From Artemisia argyi (Eukaryota; Streptophyta; Magnoliopsida; Asterales; Asteraceae), in NCBI GenBank assembly GCA_030686995.1, contig CM060698.1:139082606-139146605 (forward strand): a DNA stretch of 64,000 bases, given 5' to 3'. Under the pieces are notes generated by a model, which saw only the letters and a list, made by a program, of their open reading frames with translations, had not been told where the DNA came from and ran no database searches. The translations under genes and the position numbers were made by a program. Of the stretch, positions 18,496 through 30,021 are shown piece by piece (the first letter of the stretch is position 1; the number at the start of each line of letters is the position of its first letter).

Positions 18496-20195
18496 AGTGA
18501 TGATGTAAGTATATATTATTTCTAATTTTAGATATACTTAAAAAAGAAAGTATTATTATAAAAGAGTTTATGTAGAGACTTAAAAATATTTGTTAAAGAT
18601 GTTTAGCAAGTGAATGATTTACTAAAAAGTGTTTGATTACTTATATCCTAATAAGACACACTCTTATAGAAAACTTACTAAATATACTTATATGATATAT
18701 TTAACATATGAAATTATACTAAAGTATACTAAACCATTTTACAATTTGAAATCACTTTATGAAAACATGTAAATGTAGCATGTAAATGTAGTTTGAGTGA
18801 TGTTAAGTAAAAGACTTTTAAACTATATTTACGATTTGCTAAAAATAAACTTTACCTTTTGTAGTTAACAAAACTAAGAAAAATCGTAAAATATAAATAA
18901 CGTTTTTAGGCGATTTTTGTATTAACATACCTGTTGAGGATTGTTCCTGATTAGCCTACCAAAAAATAAGAAGTCATTTAATAAAACACCCTAAAAAGAT
19001 GATAACTTATTCATACGATTCTGAAACATTTACAATAGAGAATTAGAATTCAAGTAACAAAGCAAGAAGCGAGAAAATGGATTTCGTATCATCTTAGATG
19101 CAAGCAGGTCCAATAGGAATAGAACATCTCCCGACTTAACTAAGCAACCCTGGGAACCCAAAAAAGATACCTTATCAGCTTCACAAAAATTAAATAGGTG
19201 CATAAGCCTCGTAAAATTTATTAAAAATCCCAACTGAACATAACCGAAAACCAAAAGAAAATTACTCAAAAAGCCAAAATTACTTAAAACACACTATGAA
19301 CCTTTTTTATACCGCCTTAGATATGAAACTAAATAAAATTACTGAATAGATCAAAATTAGTCTTAAAAAAAAGCCTACTTCAAACCCTGAAAATAAAATT
19401 AAGTCAAATGAATATAAACTAAATCAAATAACAAAAAAGTACTCACATATATTCATGTATCCAATCACCAACCACGCCAACGCACCGTCAGTAACACGAT
19501 TATGTATCCACTAGCAAACCCTTGTTTTCCTCATCGATTTTCCATTCCAGATTTCATCATCCACTGAAAACTGAATAAGGAAAGTGATGGTAGTGTGTGA
19601 TTTGGAAGACGCTGTAATGTTATGGAAAGCGGTGGAGGTTTGCCGCGTATAAAAAAATCAGACATTGGATCGGACATTCATTTAGCAGGCCATAAAAAAC
19701 GTAGGAGCCCAGCATTGGAGTGACGTCGTTTAGCATTGGGATGGCGTCATTTTAAACGCTAAATTATATATATACTAATGTAACTACCAATCATTTATAT
19801 TACATTAGGCCTGTGTAAATTATTTACTTATTGCATAAATTAAATAATAATAAATTATAGAGTTAATTTAGAATAAGGTAGTAGTAATTCTAATTTGCTA
19901 AGTTTGGGGAGTAATATTCTATATCCTTTAAAATTCAAGATAGTAAATGATCCAGTTTGTCAAATTTAAAGTACTAATATGTGTTTTGGCATTTTATAAA
20001 CCTTTTCATATCCGAACTGTTAATACAAACAAACTTTAAAAATGTTTATTTATATTTTACGATCTTCTAATGTTTTGTCGATAACAAACGTAAAATCATT
20101 TTAACAAGAGATAAGTAAAATATGTAATGTTTTAAGCAAATAGTTTACTAAGTCATTTCATTAAACAAGTAAACCTTAAACATATTTAGTTAACA
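18496..20195. other. Spacer, no gene recognised
   Basis: AT-rich DNA without convincing exons. A short minus-strand frame at 19030-19269 has no recognisable domain. The last bases (AGTTT, 20196-20200) are the left target duplication of the copia element. Confidence 0.45.
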
Positions 20196-20200
20196 AGTTT

Positions 20201-20660
20201 TGTTGATCTCAGTTGAGCAAACAATCTTATATAGAAGTTGACTTAAAGTAAACACTTAAGCTTGAATGCGGAATGTAAAAGCTTAACTTAAGAAGAACAA
20301 TTCACTATCAACACTTCAATATTATTAATACGAGCACTCGACAATGCTAGGGTTTTACAACCTTGAAGTGTAAACGAAAACTAAACAATACGTACATAAT
20401 CTAACCCTAGGATCCTCCTTTTATAGACCAAGGAATCCTACTAGGTTTACAATACCTTTCTACACAAGATAAGAATATTCTAGACGTATAAGATATACAC
20501 ACAATATATTCTATAATTATCTACTACGGATACATGCTTATCACTTCAGCAGTAGTTTCCTTCAGCAGTATTTTCCTTAGCAGCACTTTGTCATCAGCAG
20601 CAGAATCATTTACACTAGCAGCAGTTTCATCACAGCAGCAGCAGAACTCAAAACCCAACA
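20201..20660 (-). repeat. Copia 3' LTR
   Basis: 460 bp. On the minus strand it starts TGTTGGGTTTTGAG and ends GATCAACA. It carries a run of CTGCTGCTG-type motifs at its start. It matches 31878-32350 except for a few substitutions and the 13-bp indel within the CTGCTG cluster. Confidence 0.95.
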
Positions 20661-20674
20661 ATCCTCCCCTAAAC
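20661..20674 (-). other. Polypurine tract of the copia element
   Basis: On the minus strand the bases just before the 3' LTR read TTTAGGGGAGGAT. This is the usual plus-strand priming site, directly adjacent to the LTR terminal TGTTGG. Confidence 0.85.
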
Positions 20675-20737
20675 TTAATATTTATTTCTAAATCATTAAG
20701 TTTCTTCAAAGCTCATCTAAACACCAGGAGGATGCTT

Positions 20738-21827
20738 CTAAACACTCAATTCTTGAGATGTCTGTTGATCAAGTATCTTCTTATACTTTGACAGCAAATT
20801 GAATGCCTGATCATCAGTATCATAGTCTTTTTGCAAGTTGAGTAATCCAGCACCATTAACCATCTGATTGACAGTATTCCAGTATCTTACCACTGGGTAA
20901 TCCTTTTCAGCTAGCATATACAAAGTAATTAATACATAAGTTTTAGAGCTCTCCATAGAACATTATCAGACATAGTTATGATATGATCCATTTGATCTTT
21001 CTCATACTTTTTACCATCAAACTTCTCAGCTCCAAACTTTGCTTTGTATAACTTCCATAAGTCATCAACATCCTCTCTATCAAATTAGTATAGCATCTGT
21101 TGAAATCTAAGAAATCTGTGAGTCTTTCCATCAGATCTCTCAACATCATGAAATGCTCCAATATTAGTATCATATCCTGTAGTTACTTTGATAATAGGAT
21201 TTTGATTCTTATTGGTATGGCATCAACTACTTCAGGATCTTCCATCTTGCCAACCATAGTGTAAACCTTCAATTGTTCCTTTAAATGCTCAGGAGGAATA
21301 TGATCACAATCATTCTTGAACTCATCTCCTTCTGGCTTAGAACTGCTTTCTTCCCTTATTTTCCTCTTCTTCTTTGCAAATGATTTATGAACCACACCTT
21401 TTCTTTTACCACTTTGCACAGAAGAAGTAGTCTTAACTGCATCATCAAGCTGCTTAACAACATCTGCTTCTTGAACATGCTCTACTTCAGCCACTTTTTC
21501 AGGTACCAACTTTTTATTCATCTGAGCAATATATTCCAAATCTTCAGCACAACCCATAGGATAGAAGGTATCTGTTTGTCTCTTAGCTTTTTGATACAAG
21601 TAAAAAACCTCTTGATCAGACTTAGGTTTTAACTGCACCAATTTCCATCCCTTCATATTCTTCAGGTATCTTTCTTGCTCTTTTCTTTGTTGCAATGGAG
21701 TTGGACCTCTAAGTATCTTTTTCTTCTTTCTAGTAGCAGCATCTTCTTTCTTTTTCTTTGCAGTGAACTCCCTTACCCAAGATCTCACATCAAAAGTTGG
21801 AACTTCATTATCCTCAATCTTGATCAT
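20738..21827 (-). pseudogene. C-terminal part of the extra copia ORF, broken
   Basis: This continues the long ORF at 21974-24304 after a break near 21830-21970. The main open piece (21183-21827, 214 codons) is strongly basic: it has KKKKILRGP and KERYLKN-like segments, then KSDQEVFYLYQKAKRQTD, which I recall from the C-terminal part of Asteraceae retroelement ORFs. Two further frames follow (20976-21173 and 20738-20956). The last contains ITLYMLAEKDYPVVR and ends 78 bases before the LTR. A frameshift near 21180 and another near 20960 separate them. Function is unknown; no enzyme motif is visible. Confidence 0.65.
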
Positions 21828-21973
21828 CTTGTTGAGTTCAATATCTGCCTCTATTCTTATCTTCTCATCAACCCATTCCTCATACCTCCTTAAATCTTAT
21901 GTCTCCTTTTCAATCCTTTCCTTTTCCTTCTGAGCCAGCTGTTTTTCTTCTTGATCAATCAACTCTTGTTCTT

Positions 21974-24304
21974 TCAAAGCAGCAGCTGAGTCATGTGTAA
22001 TTCCTTAGGCCACATATGAAAAGGTATTACAGAGTAGTCAAACCCTTTATGCATCCACTGAGGTTCTTCAACTTGCTTGCCCTTCCCTTTGTCAGTAGAT
22101 GATGATACTATCTTCTTTGGTTGAGTAGCAGGTTCTCTGAATACAACTCCTTTTAGAGGTAAACTTGGTGTTGATGATGTGATTGTTGTTGTAGGTTGTT
22201 GTGGTAGTGATGGCGTTGGTAGTGGTGTATGTTTTGAAGATGATTCACATGGAACTTCTGTAGTCTTCTTACTTAACAAAACCATTGCTTCAGCAGCAAC
22301 ATTATCACTAGACCCAGCAGCAGAGTCTTGTGCATCAGCAGAGTTCACCTTTCCGCTAGCAGCAGGATCAGCAAGATCCTTAGCAGTAGAATCATGAGCA
22401 GCAGTAGAGTCATTAGTCTTGTCAGCAATTGCAGCATTTTCAAGCTCTTTCACCATTGAGTCCCCCAAAGTCATCAAAACTTCACCCATCAACCCTGTTA
22501 CCTTCACTAATTGCTCAGGCTCCAAAGTCTTGAGTTTTTCCACCACCTTTTCTTGAGTAGCAATCACCTCTTCCATTACAACCTCATTCCCTGATTGATC
22601 AGCAATCACAAAATTTTCAGCATCCTGAGGACTTTCCACATCCAAGTCTCCAATCATTGGAACCTCCCCTGAAACCATTTCTTCATTCATAACCTGAGCA
22701 CTTTCAACCTTCTTCAAATTTGCCTCCCCTGAACCCATGACATCTTCATTCCTTCCCTGTTTGGAAGCATCCTCTTCCAAATGAGTAGAGAGTTCAGGTG
22801 AACTAATAACTTGAGAAGTGCCCACTTTCTTTAGCCTTTTCAATGAGGTTGAAGATCTTGATTTCTTCAATTTCTTAATCTGTTTCTTCAATGTTGTAAT
22901 AAGCTTGCCTTGACCTTCAACAACTGTAGACAGAGTAAGAACTTTATCTTCCAAAGTAGTACACTTCAACCCCAAATTGGTACAGGTAACCGTCAATTCC
23001 TTAATGAGTTGCATAGTAGTCTCATCACTTCGACCTGTGTAACCTGGTCCGAGAGGTGAATCATGGACATTGTCATCATGTACAAGATTTTCCGTCAATT
23101 CATTTGTCACTGGCCTGTCCTCATCACTTCGACCTGTGTAACCTGGTCCGAGAGGTGAATCTTGGGACATAAACTCAGTATCAAACCTAGTTTGATCATC
23201 TGAGCCCCCTATATTTTCCATTTGGCTAGGGTTACCATCCTGAGAAGTAGATTCAGAAGAATCCTTTTCTCTAGATGTTGCCTTGGTTTGGGTCTTAGTT
23301 ATGTTATCACTATCCTGCTCTGTTGCTAAGCTAGAAGCAGTAGTGACAGCCCTTGCCAACATGTCCCCTTCATCAACTAGGACAGCCTCATCTGGTACAG
23401 CCATACTAACACTATCCTGAGGTAGATCAGTGTTCTTTTTGGTTTTCCTACGGGTATAGTGTATTTTGGGTTGTGTAGCAGATGCAGAAAAATTGGGTGT
23501 GTAATGGGAATCAGTGGGATTTCCTGGTCCTTCACCCTGTATGTTTTGCACAAGTTGCACCATTGAAGGTGTAAGATTTGTATGTGTGCCTGAAAAACCT
23601 TTTCCATGCTTAACCAAGAAAGTAAAAGTTTTTGAAATCAATTTTGGAGCTTCATAATAGCCAGCATGGGATCTAAAATCTGTAAGTTGGTCAACAATAA
23701 AGAGCTGGATAAATCTTGGATAAAGCAAATAAGAACCAGACTCTTTAATACTTTTAACAATCCCCTCCAAGATCATATTTGAAAAAATAAATGGTTGACT
23801 TGTGCTTAAGCATACTATTGCAGAAGCAATAGTAGCACTAAACTCATGCCACCCAGAAGTTTTAGGACTCAAACAATGAAGGAGAAGGTGTACCAAAAAC
23901 TTGTATTGAGGACAGAGGAGAGCCTTTTGAAATTTTAAAGATGTATGCTTTCCCTCATATCCCAAAGTTTTTAAACCAGCAAAAATAGCGGAATTAGCAA
24001 GACAAGTGGTCTCTGTTTCATCATTTAAGAGAAGAGATTCCCTTATAGATGATTCAGTTACACGAACCTTTTGCCCATCTACTAAAGCACTGACATATTG
24101 TTCTTCATTCCTAGTTTTGACTTTAGCAGTAAGCCAAAACTGTTTGATGTAAGAAACAAATATAGTAGGATTCACAGTGAGTGCATACCTAAGAGAAGTA
24201 ACATTCAAAAATTTAACCATATCTGTGAATTCTTCAGGAAACAACTCTGCATCCAAAACGACCACACTATTGTGCTGCTCTGCCCATTTACATGCACAAT
24301 CCAT
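21974..24304 (-). CDS. Extra ORF of the copia element, 776 aa
   Basis: It starts at ATG 24304, right after an AAACCCTAATTC leader. Residues 1-260 form a compact domain with LFPEEFTDMVKFLNVTSLRYA, PTIFVSYIKQFW, GYEGKHTSLKFQKALL and LVHLLLHCLSPKTSGWHEF. I recall this domain as frequent in Asteraceae retroelement proteins, often auto-annotated as longin-like without good support. Residues 270-420 are low-complexity and acidic, with two copies of DSPLGPGYTGRSDE. Residues about 420-480 should form a coiled coil ending in KKQIKKLKKSR. The rest is rich in D-S-T/A-A repeats. It lies downstream of pol, where some copia lineages carry an env-like or unknown ORF. No signal peptide or membrane segment is seen, so an envelope role is unlikely. 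The reading frame stops before the basic C-terminal part. Confidence 0.75.
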   Translation of the reverse strand: MDCACKWAEQHNSVVVLDAELFPEEFTDMVKFLNVTSLRYALTVNPTIFVSYIKQFWLTAKVKTRNEEQYVSALVDGQKVRVTESSIRESLLLNDETETTCLANSAIFAGLKTLGYEGKHTSLKFQKALLCPQYKFLVHLLLHCLSPKTSGWHEFSATIASAIVCLSTSQPFIFSNMILEGIVKSIKESGSYLLYPRFIQLFIVDQLTDFRSHAGYYEAPKLISKTFTFLVKHGKGFSGTHTNLTPSMVQLVQNIQGEGPGNPTDSHYTPNFSASATQPKIHYTRRKTKKNTDLPQDSVSMAVPDEAVLVDEGDMLARAVTTASSLATEQDSDNITKTQTKATSREKDSSESTSQDGNPSQMENIGGSDDQTRFDTEFMSQDSPLGPGYTGRSDEDRPVTNELTENLVHDDNVHDSPLGPGYTGRSDETTMQLIKELTVTCTNLGLKCTTLEDKVLTLSTVVEGQGKLITTLKKQIKKLKKSRSSTSLKRLKKVGTSQVISSPELSTHLEEDASKQGRNEDVMGSGEANLKKVESAQVMNEEMVSGEVPMIGDLDVESPQDAENFVIADQSGNEVVMEEVIATQEKVVEKLKTLEPEQLVKVTGLMGEVLMTLGDSMVKELENAAIADKTNDSTAAHDSTAKDLADPAASGKVNSADAQDSAAGSSDNVAAEAMVLLSKKTTEVPCESSSKHTPLPTPSLPQQPTTTITSSTPSLPLKGVVFREPATQPKKIVSSSTDKGKGKQVEEPQWMHKGFDYSVIPFHMWPKELHMTQLLL
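23024..23162. repeat. Pair of 41-bp direct repeats in the extra ORF
   Basis: An identical 41-base phrase beginning TCATCACTTCGACCTGTGTA occurs at 23024-23064 and 23122-23162, 98 bases apart. It encodes the doubled DSPLGPGYTGRSDE peptide on the minus strand. Confidence 0.9.
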
Positions 24305-24734
24305 GAATTAGGGTTTAGAGAAATTGGGGATAAGTGATTTTGACAATAATTGAGTGTTAGGGTTTGTGATAACTTCAATTTGGAGCATGTAGAAACCAAT
24401 AATGAAGATTAATTAGGTTTTAAACTGATTGGTAGAAGTTACACATACCACCCTTTCACTTACAACCGTAGCAGCATAACCATGTCATCCACAACTAGCA
24501 GCAGAATGAAACAAGTAGCAGCAGAGTGAAAATAAGCCAGCAGCAGAGTTGACTAATCAAACTTGGTCAAAAAGTCAATACCTCATAACAATTAATGCGC
24601 TTGATACTCCAAAATCCCTATAAAACCGGACGTAATCTTTTCCCTAATTTACCACAATCAAACCCTAATTACAATCAGAAACGCCAATCACACAATCAAA
24701 TCTTCCAATCACCCAAATCAAATCATCAATAACC
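24305..24734. promoter_or_regulatory. Candidate bidirectional promoter inside the copia element
   Basis: This 430-bp gap separates two divergent start codons (24304 minus, 24735 plus). For the plus gene there is CTATAAAA at 24618-24625, about 110 bases before ATG, followed by a CA-rich leader containing AAACCCTAATTACAATC. For the minus gene there is TTTAAAA at 24418-24424 and CCAAT at 24428-24432, about 115 bases before its ATG, followed by a leader with AAACCCTAA twice. The middle (24466-24552) carries four AGCAGCAGA-type motifs shared with the LTRs. Promoter activity is inferred. Confidence 0.6.
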
Positions 24735-25211
24735 ATGAAATCTTCACCCGAAATTATCAACATCTCATCCGATTCTTCTTCTGAGGATGAATCACCATTT
24801 GAAACATATGTCCCTCCCTTCCGTCCTCCTCACAATGGTTGTAGAACCAAGGAGCAAGCCAGAAAGAGAAAGCATGATCTTCCTATCTTCAAAGATCTCC
24901 TACATTTGAATCAAACCCCAAGCACTTCGAGGGGTAAAGAGGTGATGTCCCCCAAGTCTCCATCGTCTTCAGAATCATCAGAAGACCCTGCTTGGATCCC
25001 TATCCGACCACCATCTCCCAAGGAGCTTGTTTCCCCCTTCATCTATACATCATCAGATGAAGATGAACCACACCACAATCCACCATCCACTCCAGAAAGA
25101 CCATCATCTTCAAGGCCAAGCCTCAAGACATCTACTAAGGCAAGAAAGGCAAACCCCCCACTTCCTAAGGAGAGGAAGATTGTACTTGGGCTTCCATGCC
25201 CTAGAAATTGA
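24735..25211 (+). CDS. Antisense ORF of the copia element, 158 aa, Ser/Glu-rich
   Basis: This ORF runs opposite to gag-pol. The protein begins MKSSPEIINISSDSSSEDE, is acidic and serine-rich, and has basic patches QARKRKH (about 41-47) and STKARK, which could be nuclear localisation signals. It is rich in proline (PPSPKE, NPPSTPERPSSS). No known domain is recognised. The upstream TATA box and AAACCCTAATT leader support a real transcript, and the sequence after the stop is T-rich, with GATGAATGAAAGC as a possible weak polyadenylation region. It is convergent with pol, whose end is at 25554. Antisense genes are known in a few large plant retrotransposons; whether this is one or a chance ORF needs expression or conservation data. 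Confidence 0.55.
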   Translation: MKSSPEIINISSDSSSEDESPFETYVPPFRPPHNGCRTKEQARKRKHDLPIFKDLLHLNQTPSTSRGKEVMSPKSPSSSESSEDPAWIPIRPPSPKELVSPFIYTSSDEDEPHHNPPSTPERPSSSRPSLKTSTKARKANPPLPKERKIVLGLPCPRN

Positions 25212-25553
25212 TGTTTTAAGTCTTTTAATTTTAGTTTGTGGTGTAGCAGTCTTTTGTTATTTCAGAACTTGATGTGGATGTAATCTTTTTGTTGAATGTA
25301 CTCTTGAAATTGATGAATGAAAGCTTTTGAATTTCTGTTAAATAATTCTTGCAAATCATCAATTCTCAACTTATCCTGCAAAATGTTAGTCCAAACACCA
25401 CAAAGTATACAAGAAAATATACTAGTAGTAGAGTAAAATAGCAGCAGAGTACATGGCAACTTAATCACTTGCTTCTTAAGAAGCAGCAGAAACAGATTAA
25501 CACTCAGCACAAGACCTTTACACTTTGTACAAAACCAATAAGAGATAAGTTTT

Positions 25554-28500
25554 TCAAAGATTAATCATACCAATGTTTGCAATTAAGAATTGAAATCTTC
25601 CCACATCAAAGTGTTTAGTGAGAAGATCAGCAACATTGTTATCAGTATGAATTTTGACAATTTGAATTAACTTCTTTTCATAGCAATCCCTTATGAAATG
25701 ATGTCTTATCTCAATATGTTTTGTTTTAGAATGAAAAACAACATTTTTAATTATGCAAAGTGTATTGTTGTTATCAATATGAATTTTGGTGTTCATGAAA
25801 TTGTACCCATAATCCAGTAGTTGGTTTTGCATCCATAGCACTTGACCACATCAACTTGAAGCAGCTACATATTCAGCTTCAGTTGTAGAATTTGCAACCA
25901 CTGTTTGTTTCTTGCATTGCCATGACACCAATCTGTTTCCAAGAAATTGACAACCTCCAGTTGTAGATTTTCTATCCAAGCAAGCACCATCATAGTCACT
26001 GTCTGAATATGCCACCAAATCAAAAGGTGAATCCTTAGGATACCATAGGCCCAATTTAGGTTGATGCCTTAGATACCTAAAAATCCTCTTCACTGCATTC
26101 AGATGTGATTCTTTGGGACAAACTTGGAATCTTGCACAGGCACATACAGCAAACATGATATCAGGCCTTGATGCTGTAAGATACATCAATGAACCAATCA
26201 TAGACCTATACAAGTGAACATCTACTTCTTTTCCATTTTCATCCTTCAACAAAGGTTTGTTGGTATCCATGGTTGTCTTGGCAGGCTTAGCATCTTCAAA
26301 TCCAAACTTCTTCAAGATGTCATTTACATACTTATCCTGACTAATAAATATGCCATCTTTCTTTTGAACCACCTGTAGTCCCAAGAAGAAGTTGAGTTCT
26401 CAAATTGAACTCATTGCAAACTTATCCTTCATAAGCTTCTCAAAATCAACACACATTGCCCTGTTTGTAGAACCAAAGATGATGTCATCTACATAGATTT
26501 GAACCAGCAAAATATCTTTCCTCTACTGAACCCAGAGTCTAACAAATATGTTGACAAGGTATCATACCAAGCTTTGGGAGCTTGATGTAGTCCATACATT
26601 GCTCTATTCACCTTGTAAACTTTGTCAGGATAATAAGGGTCCTCAAAACCTGGTGGTTGAGACACATAAACTTCTTCTGTAATGGTTCCATAAAGGAAAG
26701 CACTCTTTACATCCATCTGATACACCACAAAATCTTTGAATGAAGCATAAGCCAAGAAAAGTCTAATGGTTTCTATTCTTGCCACTGGTGCAAATACCTC
26801 ATCGTAGTCAAGTCCCTCTTGTTGTGTGTATCCTTGAGCTACTAATCTAGCTTTATTTCTGATGACTATCCCTCTTTCATCTCTTTTACATCTGAAAACC
26901 CATTTAGTACCAATAACTCTTTTTCCATTTGGCAAATCAACCAAAGTCCATACCTCTTGTAACTTGAATTGCAGAAGCTCATCTTGCATTGCTTCCACCC
27001 AACTAGCTTCTTGTAGGGCTTTGTAAGTATTCTTGGATTCAATTTGAGACAGAAAGCAGGCAAACAAGCAATTTTGTAGATCTTTATGACTGTTTCTTTG
27101 ATGCAGAGATCTTGCAAAGAAACTTTGATGTTGAAGATCTTTAAGCTCTTTAGTCATTTTCCTTGTTTTTACAGATGATTGAGGATCACTTAGAATTTGT
27201 TCTTTTGGATGATTCTTGTGAACTCTTGTAGTAGTAGTGGGACTAACAGGAATATTGAGTTCCAAATTAGTATAGTCTACTTCAGCTCCAAATAATTTAC
27301 CATCAAGAGCTTCATCATCTGTGTCATTATAGATATTCTCTAGAGGAGGCATATTTGGATCTTCAGGATAATTTGTATCATCAAAAGGTCTATCCTGAGT
27401 ATTCAAAGAAGGAAACTGTGATGTAGAAGCAGAGTGAGTAGGCTTAGCAGCAGAATAGATAGAAGCAGTAGTTGCTTGTTTTGGTCTTGCAGTAGAGTCT
27501 TCTGAGTCAGCAGTAGAGTCTTCTGGCCTAATTGGAGAGTCAGCAACAACTTCTTTTGGAGCTTCATTGGGTATCTTTTCTGCATCAATAGGAGTTTCAA
27601 CATCTGCTTGAGCTTCCTTAGGTTTTTCTGGAGGAACATCATCTGCTTGTGTATCTTTATCTTTTTGTAAAGGTATGAAAGTAGGACCAAACTTCAGTTT
27701 CTCAATTAAAACAATGTCTTCTTGTGATTTGTTAGTGTCAACACTAGCAATAATAGGTACATAATTCATTGTCTTGGTCAGGATGTCAACATCAAACATC
27801 CAATCAGGTCCTTTTCCAACAGCATTAGATGTGTTCTCACTAAACTTGATATGCAAATTCTCCTCTACATGTTTGGTTCTCTTGTTATATACTCTGAAAG
27901 CTTTACTATGTACAGAGTAACCAACCAAATTCCCTTCATCAGCTTTCTCTTCAAACTTGCCTAACTGATCTTTAGTGTTCAAAATAGTGACAGGACATCC
28001 AAATGGCTTAAGAAAATCAATCATTGGTTTCTTCCCATGAAAGAGCTCATATGGAGTTTTGTTGTGAGGCTTCACTACCTTACTCCTGTTCTGCATAAAA
28101 CATGCAGTGTTTACAGCTTCAGCCCAAAAAGGTATAGGTAGTTTAGAATCAGCTAACATTGTTCTTGCAGCCTCAATAAGTGTCCTATTTCTTCTCTCTG
28201 CAACACCATTCTGCTGTGGAGTTCTTGCAACACTATACTGTCTTAGAATTCCTTTCCCCACACAGAATTGATTCATCACACTATTCTTGAACTCAGTACC
28301 ATTGTCACATCTAATAATTTCACTTTGTGGTTGTGCAGGTTTTTAACTCTTGTAATGAATTCTTTAAGTATCTCTGGGGTTTCATCTTTAGTGGCTAAGA
28401 AGAACACCCAAGTAAACCTGCGGAAGTCATCTGTAACAACTAGGCAATACGACTTCTTATTCAAACTTTTTACAAAAACAGGCCCAAATAAATCCATGTG

Positions 28501-29145
28501 TAGCAAATGCAAGGGCTCTGTATTTGTATTCACAGTCTTTGACTTGAATGAGACTCTGTGTTGTTTTCCCTTCTGAAAAGCAATACAAGTCTCACAGTTT
28601 TCAAACAACTTTGTGGGCATGCCTCTCACAAGATTACCTTTCACCAACTTATTCATTGTCTTGTAGTTCAGGTGCCCAAGTCTTCTATGCCATAATTTGG
28701 ACTCATCAACAGTGGCTTTTGCAATCAGACAAGTTAAAGCTCTTTTGGGAACTATGTTCTTAATATGGTCACTGTATATATTTTCGTTTCTAGGGACCTT
28801 CAATAGCACAAATTTATCATTTGGCAACTGAAAATCAGGAGAAAGGATCATACATTCAGTGTCTGTAAAAAGAACAAAATTCCTTTTGTCACACATTTGT
28901 GAAACACTAAAGAGGTTAAACTTAAGCCCTTTCGCAAGAAACACCTTCTCAAAGTCCAAATTCCCAGTTTTTAAAGTGCCTCTACCAATAATCTTTCCAC
29001 CTTTTGGATCATTCCCAAAAGCAACATAACCACCTTCAAAAGCCTCAAAATGTTCAAGCTGAGACTCATCCCCAGTCATATGTCCAGAGCATCCACTATC
29101 AACTATAACCATATCTTTAAGCTCATCCAGTAGATTACCCTGCAC
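25554..29145 (-). pseudogene. Copia pol: protease, integrase, reverse transcriptase, RNase H (broken)
   Basis: Read on the minus strand from 29145. Protease carries VDSGCSGHMTG. The pre-integrase zinc-binding region has LWHRRLGHLN and CETCIAFQKGK. The integrase core starts near HMDLFGPV with VTDDFRRFTWVFF. A one-base loss in an A run near 28320 shifts the frame, and integrase continues in 28279-26489 ([17 protein letters not shown]). RT begins [12 protein letters not shown] and has [20 protein letters not shown] and [14 protein letters not shown] deletion and frameshift near 26510 precede the YVDD box (26484-26495). TGA at 26400-26402 breaks RT again. RNase H (26384-25554) has VAYSDSDYDG, is broken by TGA at about 25848-25850, and ends with ADLLTKHF. 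The polyprotein cannot be made from this copy. Confidence 0.93.
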
Positions 29146-29160
29146 ATGAAAATAGAGAAA

Positions 29161-29889
29161 TTAGTTTCTCTTGGGGACCCAAGCCATTACTGACTTGGAT
29201 CTGCCTTGTGCATCAACATAGTTAAATTTCTTTAAGTCACTTGATGCACTGCTGGTTTTGGAAACATTGTTTGAAGCATTTGTTTTTGGTTTCCAAACCC
29301 AAAAAGCTGAGGCCTTAACAGCATAAAAATGATTTACAACAACTGTATTTGATAAAACTTTTGGCCCAGAAGTAGAAAGTTTTGTACTAGCAGCAGAATG
29401 CTTACTAGCAGCAGAATGCTTACTAGCAGCAGAGTGCTTACTAGCAGTAGAGCCAGCAACAGAACCAGTTGTGGTTTTAAAAACACCATTTGATTTAGCA
29501 GCATAAATGGATCTAGTTGCACCAGATCTTAACAACACAGCCCTAGGAATCATGTTTCTTTTAGGATGAGGGTGAGTATTTTGATTAACATATTTGTGAT
29601 TCACCCTAGTATATTGATTCCAAACAGGTTTCTTGTGGTCAGGACAGCTATTAATCAAATGTTCAAAGCTTCCACACTTATAACAAGCCTTTTTCTTCAA
29701 TTGAAACTCACTACCTAATTTGTTTGAAACTAGGTTATTAAAGTTTCTCTGATTACCCCTAGGCTTATTATTGAAACCATTCATTCTTTCTCTAGAAATC
29801 TCTTTATACTCAACCATTTTCCTAGAGATACCTTGACCTAACATAGGTTTCACAAACTTCACTTGTTTTTTTAGGTTCAACTTTTTCAA
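29161..29889 (-). pseudogene. Second zinc-knuckle/linker part of the copia gag-pol
   Basis: The 242-codon frame carries CYKCGSFEHLINSC, a CX2CX4HX4C zinc knuckle that should bind RNA in the particle. It is followed by a serine-rich stretch with three exact tandem SAASKH units and then by AFWVWKPK and GRSKSVMAWVPKRN, which I know as the standard junction before protease in these copia proteins. It ends at TAG just before the protease segment. It is in the same reading frame as gag but separated from it by frame disruptions between about 30022 and 29890. Confidence 0.85.
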
Positions 29890-30021
29890 CTTTAGCAGGA
29901 ATTTCTTCCTTTACTATATTATGTTCTAGTTCAACCTATTCTTGTTCCTCATCACTATCTGAGTACCAATCTTCAATAATAGGAGCATCAGGAAATTTTC
30001 TCCCCTCTACCTTAGTTGTTT

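Noticed and set aside
22179..22397. Plus-strand ORF within the extra copia ORF
   Set aside because: It is the shadow of the long minus-strand frame and is rich in repeats derived from the GCAGCAG motif.
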